Assembly (NCBI RefSeq): GCF_010500615.1
Contig: NZ_JAAGNX010000001.1
Location: forward strand, 1,379,531-1,443,530
Source of the DNA: Oceanipulchritudo coccoides
Lineage (GTDB): Bacteria; Verrucomicrobiota; Verrucomicrobiia; Opitutales; Oceanipulchritudinaceae
Length of the DNA stretch: 64,000 nucleotides
Direction of reading: 5' to 3'
Shown here piece after piece: positions 45,126 through 54,034 of this stretch (positions within the stretch are counted from its first letter, which is position 1; every line of letters starts with the position of its first letter). The notes under the pieces were generated by a model that was not told where the DNA came from, ran no database searches, and saw only the letters and a program-made list of their open reading frames with translations. Made by a program: the position numbers and the translations under genes.

Positions 45126-46508
45126 ATGAAAAGCCTCATTCAAATCCTAAGCCTGATAACTGGGCTCACAGTATCAGCTATGCCGATACATGAGGCATGG
45201 AATTTGAAGGAGGCAGAGCAGCGTATTGAGCAATATCGAAAAGGAACCTGTACACTCACCATCAGTCTCCCTGACGGATCATTCCTTCCTGAGGGTACTC
45301 CTGTCGGAATTGAGCAGACCCGGCATGCCTTCAACTTTGGAGGCTCACTGGCGCAAGTTCGATCCCTTCATGGCCAAGGGGTCCTTGAAGAGTACAAGGT
45401 GAACTTTGCCCGATTGTTCAACTATTCCACTATTGGCTTTTACTGGTCGCTGCATGAAAGGAGGCGAGGGGAGTGGAATCTTCAAGACTACACCCGTGAT
45501 GCAATTGACTGGGCCCAGAGCAAAGGAATGACACTGAGAGGGCATCCTCTGATGTGGCATAACGCTATTCCCAAATGGATCAGCGACACAAATCGCCCCG
45601 TTTCTGAAATTGATAAAGACATCAAGGAGCACGTCCGTCGCCTGGTTAGATTGTATCCTGAAATACACCAGTGGGACCTGTATAATGAGGCACCTGGAAT
45701 AAGACTTGTGGATCCGGACTGGGGTGCCCGAAGATGGGTTGAATCAACTGGCGGTGCAGGACCCATGACTGCACTTGTCGTGAAGGAAGTCCGCTCGGTG
45801 AAACCTGATGGTTATTTCATCCTGAATCACTTCAATGGGAATGATCCCGAGTATTGGGACCAAGTGGAATTCTGCCTCAGTAACGATGTTCCTTTTGATG
45901 CCATAGGCATTCAAACTCACATGCATTCGCGAGATTCCGTCCTCCAGGAGGAGGAGATGAATGAGATGTTAAAGCGTTTCTCCGTATTTGAAAAACCACT
46001 ACATTTAAGTGAGATCAGCGTCCTTAGCTGTGAACCCTTCGAATCATACAAGGAGATCAAGGCCTACAAGGAGTCCATCAATCAGGCAAGGCGACAAGGC
46101 AAGGACCTGCCGTTCATCAATAGTAGCCCCGAATGGGAAAAGTATCAGGCTGATTACACGCGGGATTTTTACACATTGGCCTTCAGCTATCCCAAGGTCG
46201 AGGCAATCATCTGGTGGTCTGTTTCGGACAGGGCTGCCTGGCGCGGGGCTCCCGCTGGCTTGCTGGATCGGGATTGTCGGCCCAAACCTGTTTACCGCGT
46301 ACTCGATAAGCTTATTAACCAGCAGTGGAAAACTCGTCTGAGAACCTCAACTGATGAGTCTGGTTCAATCGGGTTACGCGGTTTCTATGGCTCCTATAGA
46401 TTGACAGTCAGTCTCGGGAAGAAGAGTTACGTCGGCAGTTTTGAGATTTCCCGGGATTCCGACAATACAGTCAACATCCACTTGACGAAGCTTATCCCTG
46501 AATCGTGA
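45126..46508 (+). CDS. Secreted GH10 endo-1,4-beta-xylanase
   Basis: Cuts internal beta-1,4-xylosidic bonds. The 460-residue product has a signal peptide (SLIQILSLITGLTVSA). A short N-terminal beta domain (CTLTISLPDGSFLPEGTPVG) leads into the barrel (about 60-400). Acid/base Glu188 is in QWDLYNEAPG and nucleophile Glu296 in HLSEISVLS, 108 residues apart. Substrate-binding motifs are LRGHPLMWHN and WWSVSDRAAWRG. A C-terminal beta stretch of about 60 residues (SIGLRGFYGSYRLTVSLG) follows. It belongs to the same divergent GH10 subtype as the domain in the 1556-aa fusion, with the shared N-terminal FNFG motif. It is the last enzyme of the locus and is paired with the upstream esterase. Confidence 0.93.
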   Translation: MKSLIQILSLITGLTVSAMPIHEAWNLKEAEQRIEQYRKGTCTLTISLPDGSFLPEGTPVGIEQTRHAFNFGGSLAQVRSLHGQGVLEEYKVNFARLFNYSTIGFYWSLHERRRGEWNLQDYTRDAIDWAQSKGMTLRGHPLMWHNAIPKWISDTNRPVSEIDKDIKEHVRRLVRLYPEIHQWDLYNEAPGIRLVDPDWGARRWVESTGGAGPMTALVVKEVRSVKPDGYFILNHFNGNDPEYWDQVEFCLSNDVPFDAIGIQTHMHSRDSVLQEEEMNEMLKRFSVFEKPLHLSEISVLSCEPFESYKEIKAYKESINQARRQGKDLPFINSSPEWEKYQADYTRDFYTLAFSYPKVEAIIWWSVSDRAAWRGAPAGLLDRDCRPKPVYRVLDKLINQQWKTRLRTSTDESGSIGLRGFYGSYRLTVSLGKKSYVGSFEISRDSDNTVNIHLTKLIPES

Positions 46509-46599
46509 ATCTTGTTTACGCTTTCCTGTGCTCCTAAGCAGGGGTACCCATCCCTAAAAAAAGGTTTTACCGAGGGAAGTTTGTCTGCAAACTGGCTTC

Positions 46600-47562
46600 A
46601 TGAGCGACACACGAAGAATACTCCAATTCGGCATTGGCTTAGTCGTCTTTGCCTCTGTTTTACCACCTGTTTCCGCCAAGGTTTTCGAGCGGGATATATC
46701 CCGGGAATTTGTCAGTCAATCCGGTAGGGAATTGGTCATCGATACCAGGGCAGGGGATATCCAAGTCCGGGCAGGGGACGATGATTCCACTTTAATTCAG
46801 GTGAAAATCTCCGTGAAGGCCTCAAATCAGGAAAAAGCTGATGCACTTTTCGACAAGATTGAGGTCAACATTGATGAATCCGACAGCGGGGTTCAAGTAA
46901 AGGTCCGCAATCAAAAAGGGTATTCCTCCTGGGGTTGGCTCGTCGGCAGGAAAGCTCCACCAGTGGTCGTTTATGCGATTTGCCCGAAATCCTGCGATCT
47001 TGTCCTCGATACCGGCTCCGGGAATGTTTTCGTCGCCGGGGTCGAAGGAGAGATCACGCTCGACACCGGTTCCGGTAATATTACAGGCGAAAACCTGACC
47101 GGTTCGGTGAATTCCGATACCGGTTCCGGGAATATCTCCGTCAAGATGATCTCAGGAGTTTTTCGCGGAGATACCGGCTCCGGGAATATCATGGTTCAGG
47201 ACCTTGAGGGAGAATTTTATGGCGATACCGGCTCCGGGAACATCCAGGCACGCGGACGGATCAGTTCCTTTTCCGCAGATACCGGTAGTGGATCCGTCAT
47301 CATTGAGACCGCCTTGAATGATCCCGATCCGTCCTCCGTCTCAACCGGTAGCGGCAATATCGATATTTTTCTCCCCATCTCCGCCAACGCCCAGTTCAAT
47401 GGCTCAACCAACTCCGGCGAGGTCCGCGCTGACTTTCCCAATGCCAATTTCCTGTCCGTCTCACAAAAGGAGGTCGATCTGGTCCTGAATAACAACGGGG
47501 CCCTGATTTCCGCCAAGGCCGGTACAGGGAATGTCTCCCTCTATCCAGCCGCTCCACAGTAG
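46600..47562 (+). CDS. DTGSGN-repeat beta-helix protein (DUF4097-like)
   Basis: The 320-residue product has a signal peptide (about residues 1-26) and then an adhesin/auto-transporter-like repeat region. The motif DTGSGN occurs about six times with roughly 20-residue spacing (about residues 135-260), with related STGSGN and GTGNVS ends. Such repeats build a right-handed beta-helix as in DUF4097/head-GIN proteins. Function is unknown; surface or periplasmic location is inferred. The DNA repeats as well (GATACCGGCTCCGGGAAT several times), which favours copy-number variation. It is 91 bases after the last xylan-locus enzyme, but its content gives no link to glycans. Confidence 0.85.
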   Translation: MSDTRRILQFGIGLVVFASVLPPVSAKVFERDISREFVSQSGRELVIDTRAGDIQVRAGDDDSTLIQVKISVKASNQEKADALFDKIEVNIDESDSGVQVKVRNQKGYSSWGWLVGRKAPPVVVYAICPKSCDLVLDTGSGNVFVAGVEGEITLDTGSGNITGENLTGSVNSDTGSGNISVKMISGVFRGDTGSGNIMVQDLEGEFYGDTGSGNIQARGRISSFSADTGSGSVIIETALNDPDPSSVSTGSGNIDIFLPISANAQFNGSTNSGEVRADFPNANFLSVSQKEVDLVLNNNGALISAKAGTGNVSLYPAAPQ

Positions 47563-47638
47563 ATTGAGGCACAATATGTATTATGTCTAATTTGTAATAA
47601 ACTGGGGCTGAACGAGTTAATACTAATTAGCTGGAGTC

Positions 47639-47682
47639 CCGCCTTCAGGCGGTCCCCTGTCCACCAGACCGCCTGAAGGTGG
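47639..47682. repeat. Intergenic inverted repeat
   Basis: CCGCCTTCAGGCGGTC (47639-47654) pairs with GACCGCCTGAAGGTGG (47667-47682), with one G:T mismatch and a 12-base loop. The left arm alone can also form a small CCGCC/GGCGG hairpin. It lies between two convergent genes and could act as a bidirectional transcription stop without a T run, or be a REP-type element. Confidence 0.65.
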
Positions 47683-47756
47683 AACTCCAACGAGAATTCT
47701 AAAGGCGTAACTCCAACGAGAATATTAAAGGTCGTATTCCGACGAGAAACTTTAAT
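47681..47756. repeat. 26-bp tandem repeat, three copies
   Basis: CTCCAACGAGAA occurs at 47685 and 47711, and a variant TTCCGACGAGAA at 47737, a constant 26-base period. Flanking bases are partly conserved (TTCTAAAGGCGTAA, TATTAAAGGTCGTA). The third copy ends a few bases before the cysJ stop codon. There are no spacers of CRISPR type and no cas genes. Confidence 0.7.
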
Positions 47757-49569
47757 AGACATCGCGCTGATAGCGCTTGGATTTCTGGAGTTCCTTAACG
47801 GCAATCTCGGCGGCATCGAGTGCGAGTCCACCCTCCTCGGCATAAATCTGGATGAGTGCCTGATGAACATCCTTGGCCATTCGGTTGGCATCGCCGCAGA
47901 CGTAAAAATAAGCCCCCTCCTGCATCCAGGCATAGATATCGCGGGCCTTTTCCTTCATCCGGTGCTGGACATAGATCTTATGGTCGGTGTCGCGTGAGAA
48001 AGCGACATCGAGCCGATCGAGAACGCCTTTTTTCAAATAGTTAGTCCATTCAAGCTGGTAGAGGAAATCCGTATTGAAGTGTTGATCGCCAAAAAAGAGC
48101 CAATTCTTGCCCTTTTGTCCCAAGGCGTCCCTTTCCTCAACGAAGGCCCTGAACGGAGCAATGCCAGTACCTGGACCAATCATAATGATCGGGGTCTCCC
48201 CATTTTCAGGCAGGAAGAAATTTTTGTTGTGATGAGTGTACAGGGAAACGGTGTCACCGGGCTTGATTCTCTGATTCAGATAAGTTGAGCAAACCCCCTT
48301 ACGGTGCCTGTCATGGGCCTGATACTCGACTGAGCCAACGGTCAGGTGAACCTCGTCCGGATGGGCCCGCAGACTCGAGGCGATTGAATAAAGCCGAGGA
48401 GGCATCTTGCGCAAAAGCCCGAGGATCTGAGCCGTGTCCAACTTCTTCTCTGGCGGAAACTCAAGGAACATGTCGCGAATTTCCCGTCCCCAGAGCCATT
48501 CCTTTACGTCTTCCTTCTTATCCGGCTGCAGAAAAGCATCCAATTGCTTGTTCTTGGCGATTGGGGCATACTTTTTCAGGAGCAAGGCGTTCAAGGATGT
48601 CAGATCGTGGCGAGTTGCCAGCACCTCGTTGAGGACCTGTTGCGCGTCTTCAACTTGCTCATCTGCCCGAAGCCCGGTCACCTTTAAGAAATCCTCAACC
48701 ACTTCGGGACAATTCCTCGGGAAAACTCCGACAACATCACCGGGTTCGTAGCTCAACCCTGACCCTTCGAGGGAAAATTCCAAATGGCAGGTCTCCTTGG
48801 CGGATCCCCTTCCATTCAGGTTGATAAAAGTTTTCAACGGTGCTTGAAATGGATTCTTCTTACCGAAGACCGGCACATCCTTGGCGATGGAGGAATTATC
48901 CATAACCGCCACAGATGGTGCCTTGCCGGCTTGGCCGGCCCCGGTCGCATCGACAAATTTCGGAATAGCGAGCCCCAGCCACTTCGAAAACGGTTCTTCG
49001 TAGTCCACATCGGAGTCCACTCGATCCAAGATCCGCGTTGCCCCGAGCTCGGAAAAGCGCCGGTCAAACTGCTTCCCGCACTCGCAGAACTCCGCGTAGC
49101 TTGTATCGCCCAATGCGAATACCGCAAAGTTTGTCTGCTTAAATCTGGGGGCCGCATCGCTCATGAAATACTCATGGAAATCAACCGCGCCTTCCGGTGG
49201 ATCGCCCTCGCCCCAGGTGCTGACAATTACGAGGACATTTTCCTCTTTGGGGAGGTTTGAGCGGTCATAATCAGCCATATCGCACACGGACACCTTAAAT
49301 CCCGCGTTCTTGGCCAAGTTGGCGGCCTCGTCAGCGCAACCTTCCGCGTTTCCGGATTCCGAGCCGTACAGAATGGTCATTGGGACTGCGGAAGTCTCAC
49401 TGGAATGCCCAGAGGCACCCTCCCCTTTTTCTTGTCCCAAACCTGCCAAGAAACCGCTCAACCAAGCGGTTTGCGAGGCATCCAATGTTGAAATCAACGA
49501 ATTAAGGGCCTCTTTCTGCTTTTGCCCGAAGGGCGCATTTTCCGGTAAACTCGTGGGTGATTTACTCAT
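47752..49569 (-). CDS. cysJ: Sulfite reductase (NADPH) flavoprotein alpha component
   Basis: Passes electrons from NADPH through FAD and FMN to the sulfite reductase haemoprotein for sulfur assimilation. The 605-residue product has a flavodoxin domain (about 62-205, ILYGSESGNAEGCADEAANL and VIVSTWGEGDPPEGAV). An FAD-binding domain follows (about 230-440, RLYSIASS and GVCSTYLNQRI). The NADPH domain (about 455-590) has MIGPGTGIAPFRAFVEER and YVCGDANRMAKDVHQAL, and the chain ends YQRDVY. The partner cysI is not adjacent. It lies about 1.2 kb from the end of the sulfatase-rich locus, but a direct link is not shown. Confidence 0.93.
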   Translation of the reverse strand: MSKSPTSLPENAPFGQKQKEALNSLISTLDASQTAWLSGFLAGLGQEKGEGASGHSSETSAVPMTILYGSESGNAEGCADEAANLAKNAGFKVSVCDMADYDRSNLPKEENVLVIVSTWGEGDPPEGAVDFHEYFMSDAAPRFKQTNFAVFALGDTSYAEFCECGKQFDRRFSELGATRILDRVDSDVDYEEPFSKWLGLAIPKFVDATGAGQAGKAPSVAVMDNSSIAKDVPVFGKKNPFQAPLKTFINLNGRGSAKETCHLEFSLEGSGLSYEPGDVVGVFPRNCPEVVEDFLKVTGLRADEQVEDAQQVLNEVLATRHDLTSLNALLLKKYAPIAKNKQLDAFLQPDKKEDVKEWLWGREIRDMFLEFPPEKKLDTAQILGLLRKMPPRLYSIASSLRAHPDEVHLTVGSVEYQAHDRHRKGVCSTYLNQRIKPGDTVSLYTHHNKNFFLPENGETPIIMIGPGTGIAPFRAFVEERDALGQKGKNWLFFGDQHFNTDFLYQLEWTNYLKKGVLDRLDVAFSRDTDHKIYVQHRMKEKARDIYAWMQEGAYFYVCGDANRMAKDVHQALIQIYAEEGGLALDAAEIAVKELQKSKRYQRDVY

Positions 49570-49700
49570 CTTGGAGGTAACTTTAGGATTTATGGTCAGT
49601 TTGCAATCCGCTTCAGGGTCTTATCGTGGGAAATCTTTGCATCTGGCCATGAAGAATCCTGTGCCTTGACAAAGTGCTCGCTCTCCCGGATTTTCCTCAA

Positions 49701-50192
49701 ATGGCTGATACAGACAACAAGCAATGCGAGGTTGGAATTAATACCAATCAGGGAACAATTCGGATCAAGCTGTTCCCGCAACATGCACCAAAAACGATCG
49801 AAAATTTCCTCGGACTGGCCAAAAAGGGCTATTACGACGGCATTATTTTCCACCGTGTCATAACTGAGTTCATGATTCAGGGCGGCGATCCCACTGGGAC
49901 CGGCCGCGGTGGGCAATCCCTATGGGGAAAGCCGTTTGAGGACGAATGCTCCCCCGAGCTGAGCTTCAACAAGCGCGGCATTCTGGCGATGGCCAATGCC
50001 GGTCCGAACACCAACGGAAGCCAGTTTTTCATTACCACTGCCCTCACCCCATGGCTCGATGGTCGCCATACAATCTTTGGCGAAGTCATTGAAGGGTATG
50101 AAGTTGTGGAAAAGATTGAGCGGACACCGACTGGTCGGGATGACCGCCCTGTCGATGATCAGGTGATTCAGAGTATCACCATTCACGAATAA
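49701..50192 (+). CDS. Peptidyl-prolyl cis-trans isomerase, cyclophilin type
   Basis: Folding catalyst. From the ATG at 49701 it is 163 residues without a signal peptide, so cytoplasmic. Motifs are GIIFHRVITEFMIQGGDPTG (with the active-site Arg), LAMANAGPNTNGSQFFIT and WLDGRHTIFGEV. A GTG at 49674 would add nine residues but seems less natural. It is divergent from cysJ across about 130 bases that show no other element. It precedes a MenH-like gene by 29 bases and probably heads that operon. Confidence 0.95.
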   Translation: MADTDNKQCEVGINTNQGTIRIKLFPQHAPKTIENFLGLAKKGYYDGIIFHRVITEFMIQGGDPTGTGRGGQSLWGKPFEDECSPELSFNKRGILAMANAGPNTNGSQFFITTALTPWLDGRHTIFGEVIEGYEVVEKIERTPTGRDDRPVDDQVIQSITIHE

Positions 50193-50221
50193 GTTTCGCT
50201 CTTCGGGCGACTGGAGGCGAC

Positions 50222-51058
50222 ATGGTCATGCGAGCTCGCTTGATCGAGGTTCTTGTGGCGGGGTCGCAGGCTACTCTAACCTTCCATCCAGCTGCTAAAG
50301 AGGGCTCTCCAACCCTCATTGCCCTGCACGGATTTACCGGATCTGGTGAAGATTTTCTCCCACTCCGGTCAAGCCTTGGCGCGGACTCCTTCAACTGGGT
50401 CTGTGTGGATTTCATGGGCCACGGTCGGAGTCAAAGCCCCGATTCGCTGGATCCGTATCTTCTTGTCAACGCGCTTAGCCTGATCGATGCAGCCCGCAGT
50501 TTTGCGCCGGATCCACATCAGGTCTGTCTTCTCGGCTATTCGATGGGGGCGCGGGTCGGCCTGCATTATTTGAAATGGGCAACGCCCATGCCGGCCGTCC
50601 TGATCGCTGCGAATCCCGGCATCGATAACGCGGAAGAGCGGTCGAAGCGCCGCCAGAGAGATGGTCTCCTCATCTCCGGACCAGACGCCTCCATAAACGA
50701 TTTCTGTGATCAGTGGGAGGCTCAGGATTTGATCCGACCACAGACGCAACTACCCGAGCCGATCAAGTCAGAACTGGCTGCACGGCGTCGACAGAATGAC
50801 CCAATTGGACTCCGCAATACCTTGCTCGCCCTTGGCAGCGGCGTCCTGCCAAGCCTTTGGGCGGATCTTGCCAAGCTACCCCCAGCACTTTGCCTCTTTG
50901 GACAGGAAGACGACAAATTTCAGCAAATTGCCCGCTCGATGCAGCGTGAACATAGTGGCCTTGAGGCAATCGCTGTTCCTGGGAGCGGACATGCCCCCCA
51001 CCTGGAAGCTCCAGAAGCAACGGCAGCGGTGCTGAGCAATTTCTTACTTTCCCGTTGA
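50222..51058 (+). CDS. Alpha/beta-hydrolase, MenH-like
   Basis: The 278-residue product has the oxyanion segment LIALHGFTGSGEDFLPL, the nucleophile elbow LLGYSMGAR with Ser107, a later acid (FGQEDDKF) and catalytic His in GSGHAPHLEAP. The SMGAR and HGFTGSGEDF motifs resemble MenH (SHCHC synthase) of menaquinone synthesis, but no other men genes are adjacent, so the specific function stays open. No signal peptide. It lies between the cyclophilin and pepF in the same direction. Confidence 0.8.
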   Translation: MVMRARLIEVLVAGSQATLTFHPAAKEGSPTLIALHGFTGSGEDFLPLRSSLGADSFNWVCVDFMGHGRSQSPDSLDPYLLVNALSLIDAARSFAPDPHQVCLLGYSMGARVGLHYLKWATPMPAVLIAANPGIDNAEERSKRRQRDGLLISGPDASINDFCDQWEAQDLIRPQTQLPEPIKSELAARRRQNDPIGLRNTLLALGSGVLPSLWADLAKLPPALCLFGQEDDKFQQIARSMQREHSGLEAIAVPGSGHAPHLEAPEATAAVLSNFLLSR

Positions 51059-51089
51059 AAGGTCGTTCTTTCCTGCCAATCTGCTTCTT

Positions 51090-52883
51090 ATGGATTGGAG
51101 TTTAAAAAGCTATTTCACGCAGTTCGGGAGCCCTGTTTTCACAATTTTCAAGCAGGATCTGGCAGACTCCTTCGAGCAACTGGATTCCCTTGCCCAGAAG
51201 TTGCTCGAGGCACCATCCTTTAGCTCCGGTGATTGGGAAACCTTTCTCCTCGACTATGAGCACATGCTGGCAAACTTTTCACATCTTTCCAGTTACATCA
51301 GCTGCCTCACTGCGGCTGACGCCACGAACGAAGCATACCTGAAAGAGGAAAGTCTGCTTTCCGAAATGCAGGCCACAGCAGCCAAACTCAATGATAAAAT
51401 CATTCGTGGAATCGGACAGATGTCTGAAGAGGAGTTTTCCACCTTGATCCATCGTGACCGTCTCTCCGAGGCAGCCTTTCGGTTAAAGGAATTCCGGAGG
51501 GAATCGAAGCACCGCATGAGTTCGGATCTTGAAGAGCTGACGGCCGACCTTGGCGTGAATGGGATCTCCGCATGGAGCCGTCTCTATTTCACGACCATGG
51601 GCACCCTAAGTTTTACCTACATAGACCCGGAGACCGGTGAGACGGATGTTCCCATGTCACAACTGAACAGCCTTCTCTCCAACCCGCTTCGGGAGAGACG
51701 CCTCGCCGCATACAAAGGCGCCGTGAAAACCTTCGAGGCCAACCAGCACCTTTACGCGAGCGCCTTGAATTCAATTTCGGGAACCCGGCATGTACTCAAC
51801 AAGCGCCGTGGTATCGGGAATTTCCTTCAGCCTTCGCTTGAGCAATCCCGCATCAAGCACACCACGCTTCAGGCCCTCATGCGGGCCATTGAGGACAGGC
51901 TGCCGTTTGTAAGGGAAGTGTTCACCTTCCGGACCAAATTCCTGAAAATTGATAATCCAAGCTATGCTGACTTGCGGGCCCCGCTGCCATTGGGAGAAGG
52001 ATCCGGCCCAACGTGGGATGAAGGTGTGGAGCTTGTCTCCAATGCCTTTAACACAATCTATCCATCGCTGGGATCTTTCTTTGACGAATTGATCTCCAAA
52101 AGCTGGGTCGATTTTACTCCTCGCATGGGTAAGCGCCCGGGCGGGTTTTGTACTGGTTCTCTCATGACAAGGGAATCGAGGATCTTCATGACTTACAAGG
52201 ACACCTTGAACGATGTCCTCACCCTTGCACACGAAGCAGGCCATGCATGGCATTCGCGTATTCTCAAGGACGCGCGGGTGCTCTGTGCAGGCTACCCGAT
52301 GACACTTGCTGAAACGGCGTCCACCCTTGCTGAGCGCATGCTCACAGAGGGCGTCCTGAAAGATACCCGAATCGATAAGTTGACCAAATTGATCATTCTT
52401 GATGCAGAGATTGAGCACATGCTGGCCTTCCTGCTCGATATCCCGGTGCGTTTTCGATTCGAGGAGGAAGTTTATCATCGTCGTCGTAATGGGACACTCT
52501 CCCCGGGAGAGCTCTGTTCGCTGATGAAAGACATGCAGCGGAAAGTGTTCGGTGAGTCACTATCGGTTGGCGGAGAGGACCCGTGGTTTTGGACCTCCAA
52601 ATTGCATTTCTATATTAACCAGGTGCAGTTCTACAATTATCCCTACACTTTTGGCTATCTGTTGAGTACCGCTTTCATGGAACAATTCCGTCAAGGCGGC
52701 ACGGAAACCCTCAATTCCTACGAAAGGTTTTTGGCCCTCTCTGGGCAGATGAGCTGTGAGGAGGTTGTCTCCGAAACCCTTGCCGAGGACATAGAAGACC
52801 CAAATTTCTGGGCCGGTCTAATCGACAAGTTGCAGCGGCCATTTGGAGAATACAAAACCCTCCTTCAGGAACTGAGTCATTGA
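51090..52883 (+). CDS. pepF: Oligoendopeptidase F (M3 family metallopeptidase)
   Basis: Cytoplasmic zinc peptidase degrading short peptides. The 597-residue product has the zinc motif HEAGH at residues 381-385 (LAHEAGHAWHS), the downstream Glu region (AETASTLAERMLTE) and the Tyr/His-rich substrate segment FYNYPYTFGYLLS. Length is normal for PepF. It starts 31 bases after the MenH-like gene and ends six bases before the dihydrouridine synthase start, so these form an operon. Confidence 0.94.
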   Translation: MDWSLKSYFTQFGSPVFTIFKQDLADSFEQLDSLAQKLLEAPSFSSGDWETFLLDYEHMLANFSHLSSYISCLTAADATNEAYLKEESLLSEMQATAAKLNDKIIRGIGQMSEEEFSTLIHRDRLSEAAFRLKEFRRESKHRMSSDLEELTADLGVNGISAWSRLYFTTMGTLSFTYIDPETGETDVPMSQLNSLLSNPLRERRLAAYKGAVKTFEANQHLYASALNSISGTRHVLNKRRGIGNFLQPSLEQSRIKHTTLQALMRAIEDRLPFVREVFTFRTKFLKIDNPSYADLRAPLPLGEGSGPTWDEGVELVSNAFNTIYPSLGSFFDELISKSWVDFTPRMGKRPGGFCTGSLMTRESRIFMTYKDTLNDVLTLAHEAGHAWHSRILKDARVLCAGYPMTLAETASTLAERMLTEGVLKDTRIDKLTKLIILDAEIEHMLAFLLDIPVRFRFEEEVYHRRRNGTLSPGELCSLMKDMQRKVFGESLSVGGEDPWFWTSKLHFYINQVQFYNYPYTFGYLLSTAFMEQFRQGGTETLNSYERFLALSGQMSCEEVVSETLAEDIEDPNFWAGLIDKLQRPFGEYKTLLQELSH

Positions 52884-52889
52884 CCATTG

Positions 52890-53903
52890 ATGCCGCCCGC
52901 TGAAACAGGCTTACCGGTTAGCCGCCTTCCCTGGTTTGACGGGGGAAAGTTTCCCCTTTACCTCGCTCCGATGGCAGGCTTTACGGACCGTATTTTCCGC
53001 GAGTTGTGCAAGGAGCAGGGAGCCGATGTCATGGTGACCGAGTTTGTCATGGCGAACAAATTCCTTGACCCTCGCGGGGAACGCGACGCTTGGGAAATTG
53101 TTGATTTTACTCCGCAACAGCGACCGATGGGAGTCCAGATTTTCGGCAGCGAACCTGGAAAAATGGCAGAGGCATCACGCAGGATTGTCGATCGCCTGAA
53201 GCCCGATTTTATCGATATCAACTACGGTTGTCCCGCACCCAAGGTAGTCGACAACGCTGCCGGATCATCCCTCTTGAAAGACCCATGCCGGCTTCAGGCT
53301 GTCGCCGCAGAAGTTGTCGAGTCCGTTGGAAAAGACGTTCCTGTCACTGCCAAAATTCGTATTGGCTGGGACGCTACAAGTGTAAACGCGGTTGAGAATT
53401 CAAGGCGACTTGAAGATGTGGGCATCGAGGCCGTTGCCGTGCACGGAAGAACCAAGGAGCAAGGTTACAGTGGTGATGCAGATTGGGAGGTAATCCATGC
53501 CGTTGCAGATGCTGTTTCTGTCCCGGTGATTGGAAATGGGAGCGTGCGCACGGCGGAGGATGTGAGGCGGATCAAGACAGCTGGCAAGGTGCGTGGTCTT
53601 ATGATCGGCCGGGCCGCCCTTGGCAATCCATGGATTTTCCGGGAAATCAAACACACCCTTCAGACAGGTGAGGAGCTGCCACCACCTGACATCGCTGAAC
53701 GTTGGGACGTGATAATCCGCTATTGCGAGCAATTGACCGAGCATCGGGAAAGGGCACAATCCGACCGGATCAACTGGATGCGGTCACGCCTCAAGGCTTT
53801 CGCCAAGAATTTTCCGGGATCAAAGTCCATGCGTCGAGAGCTTGAAACAGTCACCTCTGTGGAACAATTGCGACTGCTGTCAGAATCCTGGGAATCCGCC
53901 TGA
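52890..53903 (+). CDS. tRNA-dihydrouridine synthase
   Basis: FMN-dependent enzyme reducing uridines in tRNA. The 337-residue product starts at the ATG at 52890 (an in-frame TTG immediately precedes it). It has LAPMAGFTDRIFRELCKEQG, DINYGCPAPKVVDNAAGSSL with the catalytic Cys, VTAKIRIGWD, AVHGRTKEQGYSG and VIGNGSVRTAEDVRRI. It is most similar to the DusB class. It is co-transcribed with pepF. About 130 bases follow before the next gene, with no terminator recognised. Confidence 0.94.
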   Translation: MPPAETGLPVSRLPWFDGGKFPLYLAPMAGFTDRIFRELCKEQGADVMVTEFVMANKFLDPRGERDAWEIVDFTPQQRPMGVQIFGSEPGKMAEASRRIVDRLKPDFIDINYGCPAPKVVDNAAGSSLLKDPCRLQAVAAEVVESVGKDVPVTAKIRIGWDATSVNAVENSRRLEDVGIEAVAVHGRTKEQGYSGDADWEVIHAVADAVSVPVIGNGSVRTAEDVRRIKTAGKVRGLMIGRAALGNPWIFREIKHTLQTGEELPPPDIAERWDVIIRYCEQLTEHRERAQSDRINWMRSRLKAFAKNFPGSKSMRRELETVTSVEQLRLLSESWESA

Positions 53904-54034
53904 ATTGGCATAAATAAGTGGAACAGCCCAGTGGGTCGTGGATTTTGCCCCCTATGATTGTCAGAAACTTGTTTTTATTTGTTAAAATGAGAGTGTGGCT
54001 TGTCAGCGCTGTAACATCATACACTTAGATATGC

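Noticed and set aside
17640-46508. Recent mobile island with integrase or transposase
   Set aside because: No integrase, transposase, tRNA attachment site or direct repeats were found at the borders. The locus seems less GC-rich than parts of the flanks by eye, but this was not computed.
46980-47360. Regularly spaced repeats resembling a CRISPR array
   Set aside because: They are in-frame DTGSGN codons of a secreted beta-helix protein; spacers are coding and similar, and no cas genes are present.
47685-47748. Three 26-bp repeats considered as a CRISPR remnant
   Set aside because: The units are contiguous with no unique spacers and lack cas genes; treated as a tandem repeat.
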